A stretch of DNA of 64,000 bases from Plantago ovata. Its lineage: Eukaryota; Streptophyta; Magnoliopsida; Lamiales; Plantaginaceae. Under the pieces are notes generated by a model. That model was not told the DNA's origin, made no database searches, and saw only the letters and a program-made list of their open reading frames with translations. Both the position numbers and the translations under genes were made by a program. This document shows positions 1 to 11,745 of this stretch, in pieces. The first letter of the stretch is position 1. Every line of letters starts with the position of its first letter. The stretch lies in assembly GCA_028274465.1 (NCBI GenBank), contig CM051458.1, forward strand, positions 18,925,566 to 18,989,565, in the 5' to 3' direction.

Positions 1-1597
1 TCTATAGAAGCCTAAAGCATAAGCAATTAGACTTCGTAAAGGAATAAGAATCTAATTCTTATCGCACAAGGAAACCAATATCAAGTCTAGATTCATTCCC
101 AATCAAATCAAAACTCAATCAGGAAAATCTAACTCATCCCTTGGACTTCTAATAGAGGAAGGAGTCGAACTCCTTCCCCTACTCATCCATGCGCGCGCGC
201 GCCTCCTAGGGACAGTAGGTGGGTCCCAATTTTCGGACACACTTATAGTTCTAAGGCAATTCAAACTCCAAGTAGATTTTGCCCAAGTGGATATGTTAAT
301 TCTAAATTAACATATCCTTTCAAATCAAACCTCCATTATATTTCCAAAATATAATCTTTAATTGTATTCACATAAATACAATTAATTAGCCAATTCAATT
401 AATATTCCAAATCATTAATTGAGCCACCAATTATTATAATTAATTCCAAATCAATTATAATCCATCAATCACAATTAATTCCAAATTAATTGCGATTCCA
501 TCTTCAAGGATATTCTGATAGACTGAATCACCACATAGTGTGACCCATAGGGCCTCATCGTATTAAACAAGTCCTAGACTAGGCAACATGGAATTCCTAG
601 ACGGTTCCATTTGCAATATTAATACGTGAGGACGTTTGAGAGGTTTCTCAAAGCTAACCCTTTCGTTGCGAAGCCTGTTGCGCTCAACGCGGCGATGGTA
701 ACGTCCCTTCATCTGACTTGCTCGAATGTATCTAGGATCGATGAAGTGTCTATCCCAATAATACATCCACGGCGTCTCAGAGAGTTGCTTGGTTAAGATA
801 TACTTATGACCATCATAATATATCATTTGCACTGGCCAGTGACTTTACCAACACAACTATGAAGACTATGAGCAGTGCTCTCCTGTGCTACACTTGAGAG
901 ATGAATCCTTCACAGAATCACTTATCACCCCCATTTGTATGTAGCCATAATCCTGGATCATGTCTTAGGTCAGCTGCTTATTCAGAGCTGACATCGACGG
1001 GTCCACCAAGGATATGGGGCAACAAATGTGATGATAAAGTCCTGTAAGTACAAAGGACGAATGGCATCACTTCGACAACTTACCGGTTCCCATAGACACT
1101 TCGGTGTAGAGTATACATCGATGGGAGTGTCCGGTGGGTACTTCCATTGTTCGATAAAGCTTCTTCGAACAACTATGCGCAGTTATGGGAACGTTCTTCG
1201 ATTGTCCAACAATCCGTTCCGTGGCCGTGGGATCGGCTCACACTTGCTCCAACAAGTATAACCTCCACGCATACTAGTCTTGTCTGGTTCATTCAGACCC
1301 CCACATCCGAGATGAACCTCGACTAGGGAGAGTTTGGGATAGATGATAACTCACATAGCTCCCACTATCTGTGTGATCGGTCATCTATCCGAGGGGACAT
1401 GTTTTATATCAATACAGACAGTAATAGAGATATGACATGTTGTAGCCTGGTGTAATATAAATATGAAAGCGATACTCAATAGTAAAATGCAACAAACATA
1501 TATTATATGACGTTCACCTGTGTAATAGTACATATATGCCCTCTATAAGGGCACCATGCCCTTAGTAAGGACTGTCTCTAGGACATATACACTATCA
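1..1597 (-). repeat. 3' LTR of Angela-like copy 1 (partial)
   Basis: Matches 7711-9307 nearly base for base. It begins in mid-LTR at the window edge, so about 490 bp of its far end is missing from view. The element-proximal boundary is the TG at 1596-1597 on the minus strand, directly beside the polypurine tract. It contains the same small basic reading frame as the other LTR copies (563-832). Confidence 0.9.
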
Positions 1598-1612
1598 ATC
1601 TCCCACTTGGAC
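1598..1612 (-). other. Polypurine tract of Angela-like copy 1
   Basis: On the minus strand this reads CCAAGTGGGAGAT directly before the LTR start TGATAGTG. This is the expected place for the plus-strand DNA primer of a copia element. Confidence 0.75.
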
Positions 1613-3818
1613 TAGAGCCAGTCACCTTTATGCCTAATGCCCAGATTAGCATAATGTCTTAAGTGGACTTCCACTGAGAAGACCTTGGTGAAAGGATCTG
1701 CCACGTTGTCCGTGGTAGAGACACGTTCTATACTAACTTCTCCTCTATCTATAATCTCACGTATAACGTGATATTTTCTAAGTACATGTTTGTTCTTGTT
1801 TGTAGATCTAGGCTCCCTAGCTTGAGCGACGGCGCCCGTATTGTCACAATAAATCGTTATTGGACTGGGAGCAGGAACAACCCTCAATTCCTTCAAGAAC
1901 TCTGAAATTCAGACAGCTTCTTTCGATGCTTCTGATGCAGCAATGTACTCGGCTTCTGTGGATGAGTTAGCAACCGTGGCTTGCTTAGAACTCTTCCAAC
2001 AGACAGCTCCTCCGTTCAATTTGAATACGTATCATGTCTGTGACTTAAAGTCATGAGGATCTGATTCAAATCCAGCGTCGACATACCCAGACATCTTTAA
2101 TTCTGGTTCTCCACCAAACACCAAGAACATCTCTTTAGTCCGTCAAAGGTACTTAAGAATGTTCTTCACAGAAGTCCAGTGAGGTACTCCTGGATTCTGT
2201 TGGTGTCGACAAGTGACACTAGGCGCATATGCCACATCGGGCCTTGTGCAATTCATTGCATACATTATAGACCCTACTGCCGAAGCATAGGGCACACGAC
2301 TCATTGCATTTCTTTCTTCATCAGTTTTAGAACCATCCTTAACTGATAAGATAATCCATGCCTAGATGGGAGAAAGCCTCTCTTTGAGTCGTCCATCTTA
2401 TAACGCTTCAGTATTTTGTCGATGTAGGTGGACTGTGTCATTCCTAACATCCTCTTGGATCTATCTCTAAAGATCTTGATCCCTAGGATGTAGTTCGTTT
2501 CACCCAAGTCCTTCATCGAGAAGGTACTTGATAACCAAACTTTAGTCTCTTCTAGCATAGAGACATTGTTTCCTATGATCAAAATGTCATCTACATAAAT
2601 GATCATGAAAACAACTCCTTTGTCGCTGTGTCTCGCATAGACAAATGGATCTTCCTTGCTTCTGATGAAGTCAAACGATTTGACAGCTTCATCAAAGCGG
2701 ATATTCCAGCTCCTTGACGCTTGCTTTAGCCCATAGATGGATCTTTGTAATTTGCATACAGCAGTTGGCCTGGTTTTACTAATAAAACCTTCCGGCTGTA
2801 CCATATAGACCTCTTCCTCAAGGTTGCCATTGAGGAAGGCTGTCTTTACATCCATCTGCCAGATTTTATAATCATACTAGGCAGCTATCGCAAGTAGAAT
2901 TCGAATGGAGTTCAATTTTGCTACCGGTGAAAAGGTTTCATCATAATCGATGCCATACCTTTGCGTGTATCCTTTCGCCACAAGCCTAGCTTTGTGCGTT
3001 TGTACCTTGCCATTGGCATCTGTCTTTCGTTTAAAGACCCATTTGCACCCAATTAGTCTAACCCCTTGGGGCAAGTCTACCAAGTTCGAAACTTGGTTCT
3101 GGTACATTGAATCCATTTCTAATTCCATGGCCTCTTGCCATTTGTCTGAGTCAATATCAATTATTGCCTCTTTGTAGGTCTCGGGATCTTCCCGGTCGGA
3201 TAAACCGACATCAAGTTCACTGATGTCTTCTATCATAAGGCTTTGCTTCTGAGGTCCTCTTAGGATCCTCTTCGACCTACGGAGCTCGACTTGTTCTGGT
3301 TCTTTTCTTTTCTGGATTCGTGTAACACAAACATTATCAGTGGGTACTGATGCAGCCGGTCGCTGGGCGCGACCTTGTTCCCTTGCGGGAGGCTTCTCTT
3401 GTGCAACTTGTTGCACAGGTTGGTGGACAACGGGTTCTATTGGTGTGGTTTCAACTGTTGATCTAATCACAGAACTCCCACTGACTATGACATGCCTAGC
3501 AAGTGTCATATCATCACACTTGTCTGCTTCGAAAGTTCCCACTGAACTTGATTCCAAATCAGAAGATTTAGAGACCTCATGTTCGCGCGTGTCAAAGTCT
3601 TGAATTTCTTCAAGTTCTATCATATCATCTAACCTCTCTTCTTCGAGGTATTCAGCTTCTAAAAACTTCACGTTTCTAGACACGATCACCTTGTGATCTT
3701 CAGCATGATAGAATTCATAGCCTCTCGTCTGACGAGGATAGCCCATGAAATATACTTTGACACTCTTGGCATCTAACTTATCAGTGAGCATCAGCTTGAC
3801 TATCGCAGGACAGCCCAA
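1612..3818 (-). pseudogene. pol: Reverse transcriptase and RNase H remnant, Angela-like copy 1
   Basis: Minus-strand fragments of copia reverse transcriptase and RNase H. Visible landmarks are WVFKRKTDANGKV and ARLVAKGYTQ at the RT N-terminus, MDVKTAFLNG, the catalytic YVDD at about 2586-2597, and an RNase H end containing YCDNTGAVA and ADPFTK near 1612-1896. The stretch at about 3250-3700 is a charged linker between integrase and RT, typical of copia polyproteins. In a working element this part would copy the RNA into DNA inside virus-like particles. The remnant is broken. Confidence 0.9.
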
Positions 3819-4930
3819 GGTCTAAGATAGCCTAGTGAAGGCTTCTTTCCCTTCCATAACTCATAAGGAGTTTTCTCCACTGATTTAGATGGTACACGGT
3901 TCAGAATGTAGATTGCAGTTTGTAGTGCATATCCCCACAGATACTTTGGAATAGTCGAGAATCCAATCATTGATATTACCATGTCTAACAGGGTTCAATT
4001 CCTCATCTCAGACACACCATTTAACTGTGGTGTTCCAGGAGGAGTCCATTGCGATTGAATTCCATTTTCCTTCAAGTAATCGATAAATTCTTCGCTAAGG
4101 TATTCACCTCCTCGATTTGATCGAAGAGTGACTATCCTTAGGTTCAATTCATTCTCAACCTCGTTCCTAAACTCCTTGAATTTCCCAAAGGTCTCAGATT
4201 TATTCTTTATAAGATAAATATATCCATACCTTGAGAAATCGTCAGTAAAGGTAAGGAAGTAAGGATAACCCCCACGCGCATGGACTTTAAACGGTCCACA
4301 TACATCGGTATGTATGAGCTCTAAGCAGCGAGTGGCACGAACACCTTGTCCAACAAAAGGTTTGTTCCTCATCTTACCCTTAACACAAGATTCACATGTA
4401 CCATATGATTCAAAATCAAATGGTTCTAAGTAGTCCAACTTCCTTAGTCTTTGAATCCGTGTTTCATTGATATGGCCTAGCCGACAATGCCATAGATAAG
4501 ATGGATTATTCTTCTTACTTGAAGACGGTTGTTTGTTATGTATTTGAAATAAAGGTAGACTACTTTTCAAAATATATAAACCATTCACCAAGCGAGCTTT
4601 TCCATAATACTGATCATTTAATGAAAAATAACAAGTATTATTCGCAAATCGAAAGGAAAACCCATATTGTCTAACAATGGAATGGAAATAATATTTCTGA
4701 CAATGGATGGAACAAAATAAACATTATCAAGTTCTAAACATTGTCCCGAAGGTAAATCTATCTTGCTGCGTCCAACGCGTTTGGCTTCAACTGGATTGCC
4801 GTTCCCAACATGCAAGTCGATTTCACCTTGTTTGACTAGCCTGTGATCAATTAGCCCCTGCACATTATTACAAATGTGTGAGCCACAGGCTGTATCTATT
4901 ACCCAACCATTGGAGTCAAAAGTAGTCATG
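3800..4930 (-). pseudogene. pol: Protease and integrase remnant, Angela-like copy 1
   Basis: The aspartic protease signature region (WVIDT followed by CGSH) lies near 4885-4905. It is followed by the GAG-pre-integrase zinc-finger region (WHCRLGHI, then CESCVKGK) and the integrase core (IHTDVCGPF, TDDFSRYGY, GGEY and a C-terminal PQLNGVSE) down to about 3995. The integrase C-terminal part continues to about 3800. In a working copy these parts process the polyprotein and insert the DNA copy. Broken. Confidence 0.88.
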
Positions 4931-5876
4931 TTCATTTCAATAACAAACATACCTGAGCCAGAAGCCGATGACTTCTTAGCTTGATCTTCCCTAAGCTTAG
5001 GGCAATCTTTCTTCCAATGTCCTTTCTGCTTACAGAAAAGACATTTATCTGTGCGTACCATTCCTCTTCTCTTGAACTTCCTTTTGTGGTTCGGACGCTT
5101 AGGCTTATCACTCCAAGTGTTAGCCTTGGCTTCCGATTTTCCCTTACCCTCAGCACCTTTGCTTTTCGGGTTTGGGTTAGACGGTTGCCCAACAAGCATG
5201 ATCGACTTTTCCTTCTTAGGAATAGTTTGATCATATGTCTTCAGCAGATTATGAAGTCCAGGAAGTGTTACGTCCTTCGCATTCATCGTGTAATTAATGA
5301 TGAACTACGAATACGACTCGGCAATGATTGAAGGACAAAGATCACCATGATCTTGTTCTCTAGCTTAACGCCGGCATCGGCAAGCTTTTCAAAGATACCA
5401 ATCATTCTGAGAACATGCTCAGACATGTTCCCTCCTTCATTGAGCCTGCATCTGTGTATGTCTTTGATCAACTCAAATTCAACACTTCTAGTTGTCGTCT
5501 TAAAGAGCGACTCTAGATGCTTCAGCATCTCATACGGCAACATGCTTTCATGTTGCCTTTGCAGCTCATTGCTCATTGCCGCCAGCATAATACACTGCGC
5601 GGATCTAGCATCCTCAAGATGCTTATCAGACCTTGCCTTGTTGGCTTGATTCCGAGCAGCAACCTGATCGGCAGTCTAATTTTCGGGGCACACGGGAATG
5701 ACCTCGTCCAAGACGTACTCAATCTTTTTGTACCTCAACACCAAACGTATATTCCTGATCCAATCTAGGAAGTTTGGTCCGGTTAAAATTTGCTTCTCCA
5801 AGACAACACGGAGCGAGATACTCGCCATATCTAATATCCTAAGGAGAAATAATATAGAACGAAAATAATAAATCAA
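4930..5876 (-). pseudogene. gag: Gag remnant with CCHC zinc knuckle, Angela-like copy 1
   Basis: The N-terminal capsid region begins at the MASISLR methionine near 5829 (minus strand) and shows FLDWIRNIRLVLRYKK, typical of plant copia Gag of the UBN2 type. The nucleocapsid part has a clear CX2CX4HX4C knuckle (CLFCKQKGHWKKDC) at about 5002-5043, followed by lysine-rich sequence. Gag forms the particle shell and packages RNA. The homologous gag of copy 2 starts at 63016. Broken. Confidence 0.88.
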
Positions 5877-6401
5877 CTATTGAAATATTATTTCTAAATA
5901 CACAGTCAACATAACTAAACAACAAGGTCCTTTAGCTGTTTAGGTCAAACTATTTTCACATATGCTTGCCCCCACAACAAACATACGGGTAATGTCCAAC
6001 AAGTTACCGTAGTGGCCAAGATCCAAATCCATACTATGCTATACTCCAACGGGGGCTGGTCGCATAGCATAATATGACCGGTAGGACTAGTAAGACTATC
6101 CAATTACGTCACGCAACTCTTGGTTGTTAAATCTAATTTAACCCGATGCCCTACATACTGTACCTATCGAGGTCGCTAGATACAATATGCAGTAAGTCAT
6201 AACCATAGGCTTACTCTAATCTGACGATTACTGCGAGTCTGTAAGACGAGGTCGCCAATACAAGAATACACAATGAAAGTTCAGAATTAAAGCACCCTAT
6301 GGAAAGCATCTCAGAAATACATACATATATATATATTTCTGTACTTATATTGGTTGGGGCTTGTAGCTTGAGGGTTGTTATCAGTCATCTACAAACAAAT
6401 A

Positions 6402-6552
6402 AGGGCGCTGCCTACCCATCATGCATGAACGGTCTACACGTAATGGATGCCGCCTATCCATTCTAGTTCTAAACGCGGTCAAGCACATAATGGGTGCCGC
6501 CTACCCATACATAAATATGCGGTCCGACATATAAGAGGGCGCCGCCTACCCT
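6402..6552 (-). repeat. Four hairpin repeats in the Angela-like leader, copy 1
   Basis: Four units, at 6402-6418, 6444-6460, 6491-6507 and 6536-6552, spaced about 45 bp apart. Each is a short inverted repeat around a near-constant loop (GCCGCCT on the plus strand): TGGAT/ATCCA, TGGGT/ACCCA and AGGG/CCCT arms. GCGGTC/GACCGC boxes punctuate the spacing. The counterpart in copy 2 is 62301-62453. Confidence 0.8.
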
Positions 6553-6924
6553 CGCATGCATAGCGGTCGAACGAAATGTAAAATACATGGTATTTAAGAA
6601 TGCATTGTCAAACAATAGCATATAGAGCATATGAAACAAGTAGTAGCCTATGTGGATGACAAATGACTTCATAATTTCGTTATGAAAATTATATCTAAAA
6701 TTCAAAAGTAGAAGGACTAATTTGCAATAAACAATCAATTGATAAATTACAAATAAGCCCTTTAACTTTATACTAATTAAATTTAACCCCTCTAGTTTAA
6801 AACAATTACAATTAAATCATATTTATATTCCAAATATAAAATTCAATCCTCAAAACTTTCAAAAATTCGATTTTGGGTCCAACCCGAAAATATATATTTT
6901 TTTTTACTATTTTTTTTAAAACGT

Positions 6925-7052
6925 GGGACGGCCCGCGGACCCGTGCGCCGGCGCCCGCGGCACGCGGGTACCGGCCCCGCGGTCCCGGGCGACCGGCGCC
7001 CGCGGCACGCGGGCACCGGTGCCTCGGGTGCAGGCGGCCTGGTCCGGAAAAA
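6925..7052 (-). repeat. GC-rich palindromic island in the Angela-like leader, copy 1
   Basis: A roughly 130-bp block of almost pure G+C inside very AT-rich sequence, flanked by T/A runs. It includes two identical palindromes, CCCGCGGCACGCGGG, at 6954-6968 and 6999-7013. The copy 2 counterpart at 61579-61672 has the same units with one base pair of the stem changed on both sides. Confidence 0.8.
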
Positions 7053-7211
7053 AAATATATATATATAATTTTTTTTTTTTTGAAAAATACAAATTCTAAA
7101 TTTATATAAAAACAAAACTTTTGAAAATCGAATTTATCATAGAATCAATTGCATCCACATATCTACAAAATCATACAATATATATACGTATATACGTAAT
7201 CAATTAACCTC

Positions 7212-7223
7212 GCTCTGATACCA
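7212..7223 (-). other. Primer binding site (initiator-Met tRNA), Angela-like copy 1
   Basis: Minus strand reads TGGTATCAGAGC, the standard plant copia primer site complementary to the 3' end of initiator-Met tRNA, one base from the LTR end. Confidence 0.9.
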
Positions 7224-7695
7224 CTGAAACAAAATATGGTCAGAGTTACTCCAAGGGTACGCATCGGAATTTCAAAAATTTTCTTAACATACAGGTTAAT
7301 TGATTATGCATATGTCGTATATATATAAATACGTCAATTAGAAGACTAACCTTTCTTCCAAAGCAGCTTCCAAGTCTTCGTAATATTCCGGTGTATCTTC
7401 TCCTTCGTCGAAGTCGAAGATATCTACAATGCTCTGTATATCTGCAAGACAATAAGAGTTAGTTTCCAACTCCTTGAACCTCAACCTTGGTATCCACGGA
7501 TGAACAGCCTATCGGAAGAATGCTAGGATATTCTTTGTGTGACCAAGAAGACGGGGCGGCGATTCCTCCGGTGAGGTGGCGCGCGCGGGTGGCTAAGAGG
7601 AGCGGAGAGCTTTTTATTTTCTCTAAGAAAACTGGGTAGAATAACTGTGAAAGTCTATGTCTGAAACTGTGTGTAAAAAGCTCTCTAATAGTCCA

Positions 7696-7705
7696 CTATA
7701 TATAG
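7696..7705 (-). promoter_or_regulatory. TATA box of the Angela-like LTR, copy 1
   Basis: CTATATATAG within a palindromic context, at the same place as the TATA box of copy 2 (60875-60884). It lies between the upstream LTR part and the R/U5 part, so it is the likely core promoter of the element. Confidence 0.6.
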
Positions 7706-8274
7706 TAGTCTATAGAAGCCTAAAGCATAACCAATTAGACTTCGTAAAGGAATAAGAATCTAATTCTTATCGCACAAGGAAACCAATATCAAGTCTAGAT
7801 TCATTCCCAATCAAATCAAAACTCAATCAGGAAAATCTAAGTCATCCCTTGGACTTCTAATAGAGGAAGGAGTCGAACTCCTTCCCCTACTCATCCATGC
7901 GCGCGCGCCCGCCTCCTAGGTACAGTAGGTGGGTCCCAATTTTGGGACCCACTTATAGTTCTAAGGCAATTCAAACTCCAAGTAGATTTTGCCCAAGTGC
8001 ATATGTTAATTCTAGATTAACATATCCTTTCAAATCAAACCTCCATTATATTTCCAAAATATAATCTTTAATTGTATTCACGTAAAATACAATTAATTAG
8101 CCAATTCAATTAATAATTCTAAATCATTAATTGAGCCACCAATTATTATAATTAATTCCAAATCAATTATAATCCATCAATCACAATTAATTCCAAATTA
8201 ATTGCGATTCCATCTTCAAGGATATTCTGATAGACTGAATCACCACATAGTGTGACCCATAGGGCCTCATCGTA

Positions 8275-8478
8275 TTAAGCAAGTCCTAGACTAGGCAACA
8301 TGGAATTTCTAGACGGTTCCATTTGCAATATTAATACGTGAGGACGTTTGAGAGGTTTCTCAAAGCTAACCCTTTCGTTGCGAAGCCTGTTGCGCTCAAC
8401 GCGGCGATGGTAACGTCCCTTCATCTGACTTGCTCGAATGTATCTAGGATCGATGAAGTGTCTATCCCAATAATACAT
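8275..8478 (-). other. Small basic reading frame in the Angela-like LTR
   Basis: A 67-codon frame in the sense direction of the element, upstream of its TATA box, rich in R and K (MKGRYHRRVERNRLRNER). The same frame is open in the partner LTR (563-832, extended N-terminus) and in the diverged LTR of copy 2 (60108-60311). I recognise no domain. It may be a chance frame kept by overall DNA similarity, so I do not call it a gene. Confidence 0.3.
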
Positions 8479-9309
8479 CCACGGGCGTCTCAGGGAGTTG
8501 CTTGGTTAAGATATACTTATGACCCTCATAATATATCATTTGCACTGGCCAGTGACTTTACCAACACAACTATGCAGACTATGAGCAGTGCTCTCCTGTG
8601 CTACACTTGAGAGATGAATCCTTCACAGAATCACTTATCACCCCCATTTGTATGTAGCCATAATCCTGGATCGTGTCTTAGGTCAGCTGCTTATTCAGAG
8701 CTGACATCGACGGGTCCACCAAGGATATGGGGCAACAAATGTGATGATAAAGTCCTGTAAGTACAAAGGACGAATGACATCACTTCGACAACTTACCGGT
8801 TCCCATAGACACTTCGGTGTAGAGTATACATCGATGGGAGTGTCCGGTGGGTACTTCCATTGTTCGATAAAGCTTCTTCGAACAACTATGCGCAGTTATG
8901 GGAACGTTCCTCGATTGTCCAACAATCCGTTCCGTGGCCGTGGGATCGGCTCACACTTGCTCCAACAAGTATAACCTCCACGCATACTAGTCTTGTCTGG
9001 TTCATTCAGACCCCCACATCCGAGATGAACCTCGACTAGGAGAGTTTGGGATAGATGATAACTCACATAGCTCCCACTATCTGTGTGATCGGTCATCTAT
9101 CCGAGGGGACATGTTTAATATCAATACACACAGTAATAGAGATATGACATGCTGCAGCCTGGTGTAATATAAATATTAAAGCGATACTCAATAGTAAAAT
9201 GCAACAAACATATATTATATTACGTTGACCTGTGTAATAGTACATATATGCCCTCTATAAGGGCACCATGCCCTTAGTAAGGACTGTCTCTAGGACATAT
9301 ACACTATGA

Positions 9310-9954
9310 GAAGGGAGTTGTCAGGCTTCCCTAGTACGAGTAGTAAATGTGGTGGGTGAGTGGTCGGTGAGAGGTGTTAATGCTTACCCGCTGGGTAATG
9401 AATGAGCTCCTTATATACTCGTAGTATTTTAATGTCACTCCTTGTAGGATCGTGACAAGTGTCCGGACGAGATTGAAACCTCCTTAGGCCCAAGCCCATT
9501 AAGGAGGTCCATGGGCTTTGGCCCAAACATCTTGGCTAGGGTTGAGAGGGCAATATGGACTTTTCGGGTCCCACGAAGTAATCTGGAAGACGGGCCCCAC
9601 TAGGAGCGACCATGGGTGGTCGCCCTTGGTCCTCGTGCCTTCCACTTACGTATGTGGTCCGAGTAGTGCTCTGCCTAGTTTCTCTCAGAGGGTGTTCCCT
9701 TAACGTAATGTCCTCCTCGAGCCCTAGAGATGCTCCTCGAGCCCAATAACTGCATTGTCCTTGTAATGAGCTTATCTTGAGGGTTGGCCTATTAGTGATG
9801 GTCGGACCCTATGTTGGTCGAACCACACCTTAGTGACATACTTGGGTGTGGTCGCGCCCCTTGAGGTACGGCCTATGATGCTTTGTCGCGCTCTTAGACC
9901 GCTCCAGTTCATACATGCGGACTGGACATATTTCAACACTAACAATGTACTTAA
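9310..9954. other. Orphan fragment, possibly part of an LTR
   Basis: No match to any other part of the window and no credible reading frame. It has a TATA-like TTATATAC near 9412, GGCCCAAGCCCATTAAGG in the middle (a wording common in plant gypsy LTRs), and an LTR-like end TTTCAACA at 9931-9938. It could be part of an unrelated LTR or the original flanking DNA. I see nothing else in it. Confidence 0.35.
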
Positions 9955-10389
9955 GTACTTTGTTTTTACAAATGAACTATTGAAGCACTAGAACCGCTCA
10001 GAAACTTGAAGATTCGAAGACTGAAAGACTTAAGAAGAATTCTGAGAAAGGTATCTACAAAGGCACATGTTGCTCAGAAAGTGAGATTTTCAGTAACAAC
10101 TCGCATAAGTGAAAATCTATATGACAGAGTAGGTTGTGCTTGATGAAACTGAGACTGACCGCTTGCTGAAATACATATGTGACCTCCTTGCTGAAAGTAC
10201 TTGCATTTTGGCTCCAACGTTCACATTTTGAATTCGATTCAAATGAACATTAAATGCAAAGTAAGCGCGCGAAGAACATGAAGACTAGAAGACAAATGAA
10301 GGACGCTGCTGAAAGTACAAAAGCAAGATAGTGACATCTTAAGGAACAAAGCCTTAGAATTTGAAGTTCAAACGGCTCCCTTGATTCAC

Positions 10390-10398
10390 TATAAATAG
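10390..10398 (+). promoter_or_regulatory. TATA box of the SIRE LTR (outer copy)
   Basis: TATAAATAG followed by AGGTCATCCGGC, conserved in the SIRE LTR copies at 11737-11745, 37505-37513 and, on the minus strand, 19754-19762 and 55702-55710. It is the likely core promoter of the family. Confidence 0.65.
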
Positions 10399-10663
10399 AG
10401 GTCATCCGGCAAAGAGTCGAAGTGTGTCAACAACGTGATCAAACTCTCACTTGTGCTTAAACACTATATCTTCCATACTCTTTACTGCCTATTGATCTGT
10501 TCCAAGACTTAAGCTTGAAACAAAAGCTACCTGTGAAGAAGTAGAACATTTATGGCTAAGAAATTAGTTAAGTGTTCTTTCTTTCGAACTAGAACAAGTC
10601 TTGACACCAGAAACAACTTAACTTGTTTCTGAAAAGTATTACAAGTTGTGTTTCTTTAGATAA

Positions 10664-10668
10664 CTTGT
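10664..10668. repeat. Target-site duplication CTTGT (left) of family B plus-strand element
   Basis: CTTGT here and at 43509-43513 flank the family B element exactly. The undisturbed target is seen in the related LTR at about 12013-12017. Confidence 0.9.
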
Positions 10669-11011
10669 TGATGAACGTGTATTTTACACTTTCATTTGAG
10701 TCTTTTTTCATCAATTTAGCTATCCTCTATGTTAATTTAGCTATATTTTAGTGCATTTTATTAGAATAGTATCACGTTTCCCTTTAGTTTTTCATTTTAC
10801 AGGTTTTAGGTGAAAAACGTGGTTTTCCGGGCAATTATATTGAAGAGATCGAAGAACCGGTGTCCCGAGGACATTTTGGAGTACCTAGAAGATTTTGAAT
10901 GGGATTTGAAGTCTAGGGGTCGAGTCTGAAGGCTAAAAGGTCACTAGAAGAAAAAAACCGAGTCCGAAAAGGAAAAGAAATCAAAAAACGCGTCGAAAAT
11001 GCGTCTCTCGC
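10669..11011 (+). repeat. 5' LTR of family B plus-strand copy, left part
   Basis: Begins TGATGAACGTG and aligns with 42307 onward. It is cut at CTCGC (11007-11011) by the inner SIRE and resumes at 38425. Confidence 0.9.
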
Positions 11012-11289
11012 TGTTAGGAAACTTGTAGTTTTGATGAGCAATTAACCATGCTAAATTAAGGAAAGTCCAGTAACTAGTACTCTTAAGGTCCATAGGAATT
11101 TAGAATTTAAGGACATTGTAAAAGAGGAACGTTTGTTGAACACTTAGAATAGGTGCTAGATAGGTTGGTTTTAAAGCTTATGATGTATCTTGTTTTCTGA
11201 AAAGAAAATAACCTATTGAAGCATTTGCTGATGATGTACTTTGTTCTTACAAACAAACTATTGAAGCATTTAGAACCGCTCAGAATCTT

Positions 11290-11395
11290 TAAGATTTTGA
11301 AGATCTGAAGACTTGAAGATTTTGAAGATCTGAAGACTTGAAGATTTTGAAGATCAGAAGACTTGAAGATCTGAAGACGAGAAGATTTCTGAAGA
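11290..11395 (+). repeat. 25-bp tandem repeats in the SIRE LTR
   Basis: Three to four copies of a GAAGATTTTGAAGATCTGAA-type unit upstream of the TATA box. The partner LTR has the same block with fewer units (37075-37160), and the minus-strand SIRE has a variant at about 20098-20160, so copy number varies between LTRs. Confidence 0.8.
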
Positions 11396-11736
11396 CTGGT
11401 ATCTACAAAGGCACATGTTGCTCAGAAAGTGGAAACATCAGCAACAGCTTGCATAAGTGAAAATCTATATGACAGAGTAGGTTGTGCTTGCTGAAACTGA
11501 GACTGACCACTTACTGATGGAACATATGTGACCTCTTGCTGAAAGTACTTGCATTTGCGCTCCAATGTTACTGTTTGAATTCTATTCAAATAAGCATTAA
11601 ATGCAAAGCATGCACGCGAAGGACATGAAGACTAGAAGACAAACAAGGACGCTGCTAAAAGTACAAAAGCAAGATAGTGAAATTTTAAGGAACAAAATCC
11701 TTAGAATTTGAAATTCAAACGGCTCCTTATTTTCAC

Positions 11737-11745
11737 TATAAATAG
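11737..11745 (+). promoter_or_regulatory. TATA box of inner SIRE 5' LTR
   Basis: TATAAATAG in the context conserved across the SIRE LTRs of this window. Confidence 0.65.

Larger units (their letters stand above)
5877..7211 (-). other. Untranslated leader of Angela-like copy 1
   Basis: About 1.3 kb between the primer site and gag without a convincing reading frame. It is AT-rich but holds two structured blocks described separately: four hairpin repeats at 6402-6552 and a GC-rich palindromic island at 6925-7052. The same layout recurs in copy 2 (61416-63015). Confidence 0.75.
1..9309 (-). mobile_element. Angela-like Ty1/copia retrotransposon, copy 1 (broken, left end outside window)
   Basis: Copia-type LTR retrotransposon read on the minus strand. 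In that direction it has a 5' LTR, an initiator-Met tRNA primer site, a leader of about 1.3 kb, gag with a CCHC knuckle, protease, integrase, reverse transcriptase with a YVDD box, RNase H, a polypurine tract and a 3' LTR that runs off the left edge. Integrase before reverse transcriptase marks it as copia rather than gypsy. LTRs of about 2.1 kb and the gag start (MASISLR, then LDWIRNIRLVL) suggest the Angela lineage; that lineage is inferred. The LTRs differ by roughly 1-2% where I compared them, so the insertion is fairly young. The coding region is broken by perhaps six to ten interruptions. A relative in the opposite orientation enters at 59270. Confidence 0.9.
7225..9309 (-). repeat. 5' LTR of Angela-like copy 1
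   Basis: About 2,085 bp, pairing with 1-1597. The inner end (TGAAA at 7225, that is TTTCA on the minus strand) abuts the primer site. The outer end lies at about 9309, where similarity to the left LTR stops. A palindromic TATA box is at 7696-7705. The target duplication cannot be checked because the other outer end is outside the window. Confidence 0.88.
9955..10668 (+). repeat. 5' LTR of outer SIRE, left part
   Basis: Matches the SIRE LTR from about position 150 onward; the first part is not present beside 9310-9954. It contains a TATA box (TATAAATAG at 10390-10398). The LTR resumes at 43514 after the inserted family B element. Confidence 0.85.

Noticed and set aside
1028-1261. 77-codon plus-strand frame in the Angela-like LTR (and 8741-8974)
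   Set aside because: It is antisense to the element, identical only because the two LTRs are identical, and not kept in the diverged LTR of copy 2.
9518-9703. 61-codon frame in the orphan fragment
   Set aside because: No codon or domain support, and the length is expected by chance in the locally GC-richer sequence.
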